NCBI GenBank assembly: GCA_964508755.1
Contig: CAZDUZ010000015.1
Span: 1 to 19,581, forward strand
Direction of reading: 5' to 3'
Length of the DNA: 19,581 nt
From: CAZDUZ01 sp964508755
GTDB lineage: Bacteria > Patescibacteriota > Dojkabacteria > SC72 > JAFGCJ01
Positions 1-6,652 of this stretch are shown in pieces (position 1 is the stretch's first letter; the number at the start of each line of letters is the position of its first letter). Below the pieces are notes generated by a model, which did no database searches, was not told the DNA's origin, and saw nothing but the letters and a program-made list of their open reading frames with translations. The translations under genes and the position numbers were made by a program.

Positions 1-119
1 CACCGCTCGAATGGCTCGTCCATACGCTCTATGGTAAGATAACGGGGAAAACATACCGGGAGTATTTGGTGAAGCAGAGCGGGGCGACTAACGTGGCCAC
101 AGATGGCACACAGGGGTGA
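1..119 (+). CDS. C-terminal end of an unidentified protein (5' truncated by window edge)
   Basis: The frame that starts at base 3 is open from the window edge and reads 38 codons to a TGA at 117-119. The visible residues begin PLEWLVHTLYGKITGKTYRE and end with a polar tail. The PLEW-hydrophobic-basic pattern is reminiscent of the C-terminus of DUF418-type membrane proteins, which often end in a G-P-x-E-W-x-x-R stretch. That resemblance is weak and rests on a few residues. The stop is 34 bases before the next start on the same strand, so it could be co-transcribed with the tandem GT2 gene. Function is not assigned. Confidence 0.5.
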   Translation, partial: PLEWLVHTLYGKITGKTYREYLVKQSGATNVATDGTQG

Positions 120-153
120 TCAGGGGACAGATTGTAACTTTTAGTATATTTTC

Positions 154-2166
154 ATGAAGATTACCGAATACGGATGGAAGCGGTTTAAGACACGGTTTCC
201 TATGTGGATCAAACAGGCGCTCACGATTATCAGGCGTGATGGAATTATTGCACTGATCGTGAAATCGACTCGTAAGGTCTCCCGTGTTATCAAGTACAGC
301 TCCGATCCTCACGCGCTTAACCGGGTGCTCTATGGCGACTGGATAAAAAACGTTGAGTCGCACTATCTCAATGATGGGTACCAACGCCGGATTCTCCACA
401 AGATCAAGAAAAAGACGAAGTTCAGCATTATCTTCCCCACATGGAACAAATCAGATGAAATGATCTCTGCGGCAATCGATTCGGTGCTTGCTCAGACGTA
501 TGACAACTGGGAACTGTGCATTTCCGAAGGCTCTACCGAGCATCAAGAGCAGACCCGTATACTGCTCGAGTCCTATGTAAAAAAGCATCCGGACAAGATA
601 AAACTGACATTTTTGAAGGATGTGCTGGACACGGTCCCCCCCGTCAATATCGTCGAAAATACGAATAATGCTATTGAGATGGCAACCGGTGAGTTTTGCG
701 TATTTATGGACTGCGACGACACGCTCTCTGAAAACTGCCTGCTTGAACTAGCCCGGGCGATCGAACAGAACCCGAAGGTGGAGTTTCTCTACAGCGATTT
801 TGACAAGATCGACGAAGACGACAACCGGTTCGATCCGGCGTTCTGGCCTGACTGGTCGCCGCACACGCTGTTGTCGTCCATGTATACGACCCATGTGAGC
901 TGTTACCGGAGGGATATGTTGGATCAGCTTGGCGGCATCAGGGATGGCACGGAGGGAGCGCAGGACTGGGATTTGGTCCTTCGTTTAAGAGAGCGGGTTG
1001 ACCGTACACAGGTGGTGCACATCCCCAAAATCCTCTATCACTGGCGGGTCTACGCAGGCTCGACCTCAATGCCAAATAGTGGTGCCAAAGATTGGGCATA
1101 CGAATCGCAGAAGAACGTGCTTCAAGATTGGATACAGCGCAATAACGAAAAGGCTCTAGTGGAAGAGGGCATTGACCGTATCAATCAGCGGGTGAAATTC
1201 GAGATTGCAGGAAAGGCTCATGGAAAACCCCGTGTCGCTATCATAATTCCTTTCCGGGACAACGTGACCTATCTGAAGCGCTGTGTGAGAAGTATTATCA
1301 AGAAAACTGTCTACGACAATTACGAGCTTCTGCTTGTGGACAATCAGTCGAAAGAGCCGGCAACACTGAACTATCTGGAGCGGCTTAAGGAGCAGGTGGA
1401 ACACACAGGGAAATCGTCGAAGGGTGAGGAGATTGGTAGCGAGAAAACCAGGAATCAGACAATCCGTATTCTCTCCTACGATCATCCCTACCATTTCGGC
1501 CGCCTCAACAACTGGGCCGCCAGACAGACCGATGCGGACCATGTGTTGTTTCTTAACAACGACACAAAAGTCCTGACCGACGAGTGGCTGACCGCGATGC
1601 TTGAATACTCACAACGGAAGGAAATTGCCTGTGTCGGGGCGAAGCTATTGTATCCAGACAATCGTGTTCAGCATGCCGGCGTGATCCTCGGGCTGGGGGG
1701 AGCAGCGGCACACTCGCACCGGATGGTCCCCAACAGCTCCCCCGGCTACAACGGCTGGTTGGTGAGTGTGCGAAACGTGCTTGCAGTCACCGCCGCGTGC
1801 ATGATGATCAAGCGGGATTTGTTTTTTGAACTTGACGGCTTCGACGAGCAATTTGATCCCGGGTATCAGGACGTGGACTTCGGTGTGCGTGCATATGAAG
1901 CAGGATATTGGAATGTCTATACTCCGTATGCAGAGCTCACGCACTACGAGTCAGTGACCCGGATGAACAAGCGGAACCGTGAGGTATTGGCAAAAGATGA
2001 AGAAATGGCCTCACTTCTACGTAAACGCTGGCCGCAGTACACCGACTTAGATTTTTCGGGCGATCCGTTCTATAATCCAAATCTATCAAACAGCCACGAA
2101 GACTTCCGGGTGAAAACCGCTTGGTACCCAGACTGGTGGGGAAAGAGGGTTGGGTTGGTGGAGTGA
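154..2166 (+). CDS. Tandem two-domain family 2 glycosyltransferase
   Basis: This 670-residue protein carries two GT-A fold, GT2-type domains and should transfer two sugars, or one sugar twice, to a growing cytoplasmic glycan. Domain 1 starts near residue 89 (FSIIFPTWNKSDE), has the metal-binding DCDD at 186-189 and a QDWD acid motif at 270-273. Domain 2 starts at 360 (RVAIIIPFRDN), has the DXD-equivalent NND at 468-470 and QDVDF at 572-576. About 85 basic, helix-prone residues precede domain 1, and no signal peptide or membrane span is evident. The ATG at 154 has no clear Shine-Dalgarno site; an AT-rich TATATT lies at 145-150 just before it. The gene is G+C-richer than the next gene. GT2 membership is firm; sugar specificity cannot be read from sequence. 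Confidence 0.93.
   Translation: MKITEYGWKRFKTRFPMWIKQALTIIRRDGIIALIVKSTRKVSRVIKYSSDPHALNRVLYGDWIKNVESHYLNDGYQRRILHKIKKKTKFSIIFPTWNKSDEMISAAIDSVLAQTYDNWELCISEGSTEHQEQTRILLESYVKKHPDKIKLTFLKDVLDTVPPVNIVENTNNAIEMATGEFCVFMDCDDTLSENCLLELARAIEQNPKVEFLYSDFDKIDEDDNRFDPAFWPDWSPHTLLSSMYTTHVSCYRRDMLDQLGGIRDGTEGAQDWDLVLRLRERVDRTQVVHIPKILYHWRVYAGSTSMPNSGAKDWAYESQKNVLQDWIQRNNEKALVEEGIDRINQRVKFEIAGKAHGKPRVAIIIPFRDNVTYLKRCVRSIIKKTVYDNYELLLVDNQSKEPATLNYLERLKEQVEHTGKSSKGEEIGSEKTRNQTIRILSYDHPYHFGRLNNWAARQTDADHVLFLNNDTKVLTDEWLTAMLEYSQRKEIACVGAKLLYPDNRVQHAGVILGLGGAAAHSHRMVPNSSPGYNGWLVSVRNVLAVTAACMMIKRDLFFELDGFDEQFDPGYQDVDFGVRAYEAGYWNVYTPYAELTHYESVTRMNKRNREVLAKDEEMASLLRKRWPQYTDLDFSGDPFYNPNLSNSHEDFRVKTAWYPDWWGKRVGLVE
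2160..2163 (+). promoter_or_regulatory. Ribosome binding site that sets the start of the downstream GT2
   Basis: GGAG at 2160-2163 overlaps the last codons of the tandem GT2 gene and lies 7 bases before the ATG at 2171. This favours ATG 2171 over the in-frame TTG at 2150, which would overlap the upstream gene, and over the later ATG at 2207. It is one of the few good Shine-Dalgarno sites in the window. Confidence 0.55.
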
Positions 2167-2170
2167 GGGG

Positions 2171-3313
2171 ATGGTTAAAATTAAGCGATTGATAGACTTT
2201 CGCCCAATGAGTAGACAAAGTAAACCAAACGTTCAAAAAGGCCTAGTGAGTGTCATTGTGACGTGCTACAACCTCGGGGAGTACCTTGGCGAAGCATTGG
2301 AGTCGCTGAAGATTCAAACATATTCTCCAATAGAAGTGATTGTGGTTGACGATGGTTCGACTGAGTCGAAGACCAAGGAAACGATTAAGAAGCTGCAGGA
2401 GAAGTACAAAGATTTCAAATTCTATAGTATTTCAAATAGGGGGGTGGGAGGGGCGAGGAATTTTGGAATAATAAAATCTCGGGGAGAATATGTTTGTGTT
2501 CTCGATGCAGATGATATTTTCAAACCAAAGTATATTGAAAAGTGCGTGGAGTTTCTGGAATCAAATGCGAAGCACACCATTGTAACAACCTATGCAAAAA
2601 CATTTGGGAAAGAAGAGATTAATTGGAAAACCGAAGGGTACAATAAAGCAAAGCTATGTACAATTAATCTCCTGCATGTGTCATCCTTGTTTAGAAGGAA
2701 GGTATTTGATGCTATCGGCGGATATTGCAGAACTTTATCCGGGTATCAGGATTGGGACTATTGGCTAGGTGCTGTTGAGAGAGGATTCTCCTGGGGTCTT
2801 GTTTCTGAACAGTTATTTCACTATCGGATAAGAGAGCAATCAATGCTTTCAGGATCAAGGAAAAACGATGCATTATTATTTTCGCTTTTATGCAGAAGGC
2901 ACATGAAAATATACAGGGATTGTTTTGTTGAAATTATTATGATGCAGAGGAAGGACAACCGTCATTTGGTTACGTTTGGAAATGATATGGAGGCAAGGTA
3001 TGAACAGTGTCGCGTCGAACTTCAAGATGCAATTAAGAGTAAAGATGACTGTACAAGGAGATTAGATCAGATGGCTCAGGTTCTAAAAGATACAGAAGCG
3101 GAGAGAGGTAGTTATCTGAAAGAAAATAACCGCCTGAAATACCAGAGTGCTCAGTACATTAAGGAACGTAACGCCCTTCAATCGGAATTGAATACTCTCA
3201 ATAATTCCCGATATCTTCGCCTAAGAGGTCTTCTGCTCAGTACTCGGACTTTTTCTGGAATGGTCCGTCTCCCCAAAAAAGTTCTGATGATACTATTTCA
3301 GAAGGCACAATAA
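2171..3313 (+). CDS. Family 2 glycosyltransferase with C-terminal coiled coil and amphipathic tail
   Basis: The protein has 380 residues when started at ATG 2171. The GT2 domain spans about residues 25-250: VSVIVTCYN near 27, the nucleotide-binding VVDDGST near 59, the DXD motif DADD at 112-115 and GYQDWDYW near 191-198. Residues about 273-345 form a long charged heptad-like stretch rich in E, K, Q and R, read as a coiled coil. A basic amphipathic tail follows (SRYLRLRGLLLSTRTF, about 346-361). Such tails in polysaccharide glycosyltransferases may hold the enzyme at the membrane or in a complex (inference). The gap to the upstream gene is 4 bases, so the two are probably one transcript. It is more A+T-rich than its upstream neighbour. 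The TAA stop abuts the stop of the opposite-strand HAD gene with no gap. Confidence 0.92.
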   Translation: MVKIKRLIDFRPMSRQSKPNVQKGLVSVIVTCYNLGEYLGEALESLKIQTYSPIEVIVVDDGSTESKTKETIKKLQEKYKDFKFYSISNRGVGGARNFGIIKSRGEYVCVLDADDIFKPKYIEKCVEFLESNAKHTIVTTYAKTFGKEEINWKTEGYNKAKLCTINLLHVSSLFRRKVFDAIGGYCRTLSGYQDWDYWLGAVERGFSWGLVSEQLFHYRIREQSMLSGSRKNDALLFSLLCRRHMKIYRDCFVEIIMMQRKDNRHLVTFGNDMEARYEQCRVELQDAIKSKDDCTRRLDQMAQVLKDTEAERGSYLKENNRLKYQSAQYIKERNALQSELNTLNNSRYLRLRGLLLSTRTFSGMVRLPKKVLMILFQKAQ

Positions 3314-3955
3314 TTAGGGTAGTCTCCTTCGGGATGTATAACCTTTGAGTGGTGATACCATTCCCGATTTTCCCACGTAAAATGGTTCATGAGCAATTTG
3401 GAACAGAGGCAGATCGGACCAATTGTCTGAGTAAACGTAGAGGTGGTGTTTCAAGAGATCCGGTAAGAGCCGTTCTAGGCGTTTCACTTTTTCTTCTCCC
3501 GAACAATTCTTCCCGTGAAGTTTGCCGGAGAATTGTCCATCACAAAAAGCCAGCTTTGTCGCAATGATATGGTGGAACCCCTCGTTTTCTGCCCATGGCC
3601 GTATCCACTCGTCAATGGAGGCAGATGCAATCAGTAAATGGTGGTTATGTTGTTTGTGCCATTGGATTCTGTCATAAACAGAATGATTAAGAATCTGAGG
3701 AATTCTATTACGAGAGTACTCGGTCATAATATCTGACAGGTGTTGAGAAGTGGATCCTTTGTAAAAGCGGGAAAGAAGTCGCTCTTTCGCGTGATGTCCC
3801 GATATTTTTCCCAGTTTGAAGGATACAAGTGATGGTGTTTCCACAGCGATTTTGAACAAGTAGTTGGAAAAACGAGTTGAATACCTGAGGAAATCAAAGA
3901 GTGTGTCCTTTGAAACAATAGTATTGTCAAAATCGAATACCGCGAGATGAGCCAT
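3314..3955 (-). CDS. HAD superfamily subclass IB phosphatase, candidate for polyprenyl-phospho-phosphoribose
   Basis: This 213-residue protein has all four HAD motifs. Motif I is FDFDNT with catalytic Asp8 and Asp10. Motif II is the serine stretch ASAS near 110-113, motif III is Lys156 in GEEKVKRL, and motif IV is YSDNWSDLP with Asp177 and Asp181. The helical cap between motifs I and II and the SerB-like layout place it in HAD-IB. HAD-IB domains are known beside or fused to UbiA-family phosphoribosyltransferases, and a UbiA gene of that type lies in this window. A role removing the 5-phosphate from polyprenyl-phosphoryl-phosphoribose is therefore reasonable, but inferred. Alternatives are other small-molecule phosphatases. 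A TGA lies in frame shortly upstream of ATG 3955, so the start is not further out. No Shine-Dalgarno site is seen. Confidence 0.9.
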   Translation of the reverse strand: MAHLAVFDFDNTIVSKDTLFDFLRYSTRFSNYLFKIAVETPSLVSFKLGKISGHHAKERLLSRFYKGSTSQHLSDIMTEYSRNRIPQILNHSVYDRIQWHKQHNHHLLIASASIDEWIRPWAENEGFHHIIATKLAFCDGQFSGKLHGKNCSGEEKVKRLERLLPDLLKHHLYVYSDNWSDLPLFQIAHEPFYVGKSGMVSPLKGYTSRRRLP

Positions 3956-3987
3956 TAGTGGGTCGTGATAAATATATCATCTATGTG

Positions 3988-4017
3988 AGTATAGAGAAGA
4001 ATACAACTGAAGAGCAA
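3988..4017 (-). promoter_or_regulatory. Possible sigma-70-like promoter for the HAD gene
   Basis: On the minus strand, TTGCTC (4012-4017) is followed after 18 bases by TATACT (3988-3993). The -10 box matches the consensus at 5 of 6 positions, the -35 box only in its TTG. A transcript would start near 3981, giving a leader of roughly 26 bases. The match is by eye and the -35 is poor. Confidence 0.3.
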
Positions 4018-4057
4018 GGCCAAGGTTCCTATGATTTTTATTTCCTTAGACCAGGGG

Positions 4058-4086
4058 TTGTTTTTTATTGGGAGCTTTTCTACAAT
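4058..4086 (+). promoter_or_regulatory. Possible sigma-70-like promoter for the GT-C operon
   Basis: TTGTTT (4058-4063) is separated by 17 bases from TACAAT (4081-4086). The -10 box matches 5 of 6 consensus positions and the spacing is ideal. It would give a leader of about 55 bases before ATG 4149. With the opposite-facing candidate at 3988-4017 it would make this gap a divergent promoter region. Confidence 0.33.
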
Positions 4087-4148
4087 GACGAGAGCAACAG
4101 TATCGTGACGATCTTTTTTTGAAAAATTTATCAGAAATTGACTAATAG

Positions 4149-6434
4149 ATGACAGGGCAATTCCTCTTTGATGTGCTTTTTGCGATAACTCTGACAGTTT
4201 CCATCTTCCTTGTGTGGAGTATCGTGTTGCGTAAGAAAGGAGACATGAGCTATCTCGAGAGCCTTGCTGGAGGTTTTGTTCTGCTTGTTTCCCAGATCAT
4301 TCTGACAGAACTGTTTCTCGGGCTTGTGATCAGAAGACTTTATCCTCTTGAACTTGTTGTTATCAATTTGGCAGTTATTATTTGTGTTATCCGTTTTTTC
4401 AGAATATCGAGTGTAGATTTCAAAATATGGTTTGCTGACATATGTCGAGTTGTCTCTTTGACAAAAGGTGAGCTCTTTTCGAAGAAAGGCGTTCTTTCGC
4501 TCATTATTTTTTTGCTTGGTAGCGTGGCAGTTGTGAATTCACTCACATTGATTGCACTATATCCTCCGACAGCAGAAGACGACTATCATTACCATTTGAG
4601 TTTTGTCGAAGATATTATTCAAACCGGAGAGATCCGAGACTTTCCTGCCACTCATTCGTACACGACAAGCTATCCGCATAACAAAGAGCTTGTAGACCTT
4701 TGGACCGTGATTTTCGTCCGTGATGATACGTTTGTTGAGATTACGAGTTTAGTCATTCTTGCGTGGGTCGGACTCGTGATTTATTTGCAAAGCAGACGGT
4801 TTGGTGCTGAGCGGAGGTGGGCAATGGTAGCGGCAATTCTTCCACTCTTTATTCCGGTTATCATTCTTCTTGTTAAAACAACAAAAGTAGATATTTTTTG
4901 GTCTTCCCTATACCTTTGTGCAATATACTTTCTCCTGCGAATTGATCTACGTAGAGACAGTATGGGCCGTATTACCGCATCTTTTCTGGTCTGTTCTCTC
5001 GTTCTGGGAATTATTCTTGGGTCAAAATCATCAGGACTTGTCGTTATAGCATCCTTTCTTTTCACGGCCGGGGTATTTTGGGGGAGTCAATTGATCAAAA
5101 GCCGTTCTCGGGTTAAGTGGAGTCATTTTGTAAAACCTCTTGTCTTATTTGCTGTGATGTTATTGGTAACATCGGGTCTGTTTGGTCTTTTTTGGTATAT
5201 CCGTAGCTGGGTTGTATGGGGAAATCCTTTATATCCACTATCTGTTAGTTTTCTCGGGATTTCATTCCCGGGAGAATGGAGCGATCTATCTCTCATAGGA
5301 TACTCCCCTGATTTTCCCGAGCAAGCACTTCTCCCCCGCTTACTAAATGTCTGGAAAGAAAAAGAGGCTTGGTACGGTACATTTTATCTGGCTGACAGCA
5401 AGAACAGCGGGTTCGGTCCACTATGGTACATTATTCTGTTTCCGTCAGTTTTATTTTCATGTGTATATGCCCTGTTAAAAAAGAACATGACATACTTGTT
5501 CTTTCTTTTGGGTTTTTTGGTGCTATTCCTTTGTATGCCAGGCAATGTCTTACCCAACTATACGATATTCTTAATATTTGTCGGATCTATTGCCTTTTCT
5601 ATTCTTAAGTCCCAAATTGTATCAAAATGGCTTAGTAAGGCGGTGATCTCACTTTTGCTCATCTGTTTGTGTGCCGGAAGCTTGCTCTTAACTCTAGATG
5701 GTGTCTATTTTCCTGTTGAGCAAACATTGGCACGATTTGGTCGAGACAGTGATGCGCATGAAATGTTGTCGTTACGGTTTCAAGAGTCAAATACCCTAAT
5801 TAATCGAACGATGAAGGACGGGGGAGTTGTCATTGTAGGAAATCGTGTGTGGTTTCCCTATGCGCTTGTAGCGAGAGGTTATACGAATGATGTTAATAGA
5901 GTTCCTTTTCTGGACGAGCAGCAGTGGATCGCGGAGGTCGAAATGGTCAGTCCGCACTATGTGATGGTTTTGAAGGGAAATTCTGAGTATGATGCAGTAA
6001 GAAATAATCCGGAACTATTCGAGCTGATTATAGCTGAGCAAGATGGAATTCATGAGCTATATGCTTACCTAAAGAATGAGTATATTTCCTCGTACTCCGA
6101 ACGGGAGGTCTTCCGTGAGGTATATGTGGCGGATGAGCAAGCCAGCGTATCTCTTGAGGAAATTCAGGTAAGAGAGTATCTGGGAGTCTTTCTAATCGAT
6201 GTGGACTATTCTTCCCGACAGGGTCTGGGAGAGGAGCTCGTGAATATCTCAATCGTCAGAGAAGGAGAATCGAATACCTTATCATGTGTGCCGCGACTGG
6301 TACAGGATGATTCTGTCAGTTGTAGAGCGAATATTCCTCAAACGGTTTCGGGCGAGGTGTTAATAAATCTTAGACTGTATCATGTAGATGTCGGTTCATA
6401 CGAGTTTCAGGAGTATCGAGTCATGATTGACTAA
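4149..6434 (+). CDS. Polytopic GT-C fold glycosyltransferase with C-terminal soluble domain
   Basis: The 761-residue protein has a multi-span hydrophobic region up to about residue 520 with roughly ten or more predicted helices. A large external loop after an early span holds an acidic cluster followed by aromatic and histidine residues (AEDDYHYHLSF, 142-152), the position of the catalytic Asp/Glu in GT-C enzymes. A GNPLYP loop motif in the middle of the protein is also common in this class. GT-C enzymes use polyprenyl-phosphate sugars and act on the external face of the membrane. The C-terminal 240 residues look soluble, and the last 100 are beta-strand-rich and probably extracytoplasmic. 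It lies head to head with the HAD gene and 27 bases before a small membrane protein. Use of a UbiA-derived pentose donor is inference. ATG 4149 opens directly into the first membrane span. Confidence 0.85.
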   Translation: MTGQFLFDVLFAITLTVSIFLVWSIVLRKKGDMSYLESLAGGFVLLVSQIILTELFLGLVIRRLYPLELVVINLAVIICVIRFFRISSVDFKIWFADICRVVSLTKGELFSKKGVLSLIIFLLGSVAVVNSLTLIALYPPTAEDDYHYHLSFVEDIIQTGEIRDFPATHSYTTSYPHNKELVDLWTVIFVRDDTFVEITSLVILAWVGLVIYLQSRRFGAERRWAMVAAILPLFIPVIILLVKTTKVDIFWSSLYLCAIYFLLRIDLRRDSMGRITASFLVCSLVLGIILGSKSSGLVVIASFLFTAGVFWGSQLIKSRSRVKWSHFVKPLVLFAVMLLVTSGLFGLFWYIRSWVVWGNPLYPLSVSFLGISFPGEWSDLSLIGYSPDFPEQALLPRLLNVWKEKEAWYGTFYLADSKNSGFGPLWYIILFPSVLFSCVYALLKKNMTYLFFLLGFLVLFLCMPGNVLPNYTIFLIFVGSIAFSILKSQIVSKWLSKAVISLLLICLCAGSLLLTLDGVYFPVEQTLARFGRDSDAHEMLSLRFQESNTLINRTMKDGGVVIVGNRVWFPYALVARGYTNDVNRVPFLDEQQWIAEVEMVSPHYVMVLKGNSEYDAVRNNPELFELIIAEQDGIHELYAYLKNEYISSYSEREVFREVYVADEQASVSLEEIQVREYLGVFLIDVDYSSRQGLGEELVNISIVREGESNTLSCVPRLVQDDSVSCRANIPQTVSGEVLINLRLYHVDVGSYEFQEYRVMID

Positions 6435-6461
6435 TGAAGTATTGTGAGGTGTAATCGTTAT

Positions 6462-6635
6462 ATGAAAAGGGTAAATGAAAGGATTCGCGAGCAATTACTA
6501 GAGGTCCTCTTTGTTGTCGTTATTCTTCTTTTGACAGTGGATTACTTCTGGCTTAGCATGACTCCAGACAAAGCAAATTTTTTAACCTCGACACTGGAAA
6601 CGCTCAGGGAGAATCTATACTCATTGTTTCGCTAA
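6462..6635 (+). CDS. Small single-span membrane protein of unknown function
   Basis: The 57-residue protein has a charged amphipathic N-terminus (about 1-11, MKRVNERIREQ), one strong hydrophobic span (about 12-32, with VLFVVVILLLTV) and a polar C-terminal helix. It follows the GT-C gene by 27 bases and is probably co-transcribed. An in-frame GTG at 6444 would add six residues, but GAGGT at 6446-6450 lies 11 bases before ATG 6462 and favours the ATG. I do not recognise a family. Position suggests an accessory or stabilising partner of the GT-C enzyme, but nothing in the sequence proves that. Confidence 0.6.
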   Translation: MKRVNERIREQLLEVLFVVVILLLTVDYFWLSMTPDKANFLTSTLETLRENLYSLFR

Positions 6636-6651
6636 TAATCACACTTATTAG
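6632..6651. terminator. AT-rich perfect dyad between convergent genes
   Basis: CTAATAA (6632-6638) and TTATTAG (6645-6651) form a perfect 7-bp inverted repeat with a 6-base loop. It sits exactly between the stop codons of two converging genes, where a bidirectional terminator would be expected. The stem is almost all A-T and no T-tract follows on either strand, so strong intrinsic termination is doubtful. Confidence 0.25.
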
Positions 6652-6652
6652 A

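Noticed and set aside
145..150. TATATT just upstream of ATG 154 as a -10 box
   Set aside because: No acceptable -35 lies at 16-18 bases, and +1 would fall inside the coding region. It is more likely an AT-rich spacer within an operon.
88..399. Minus-strand 103-codon ORF opposite the start of the tandem GT2 gene
   Set aside because: It is the antisense shadow of a clear GT2 gene and has no recognisable domain. The same applies to the other long antisense frames, such as 1156-1542, 13439-13786 and 16663-17169.
3301..3340. GAAGG...CCTTC pairing near the 3313/3314 convergent stops as a terminator
   Set aside because: The loop is about 20 bases, the stem only 5 bp, and no T-tract follows.
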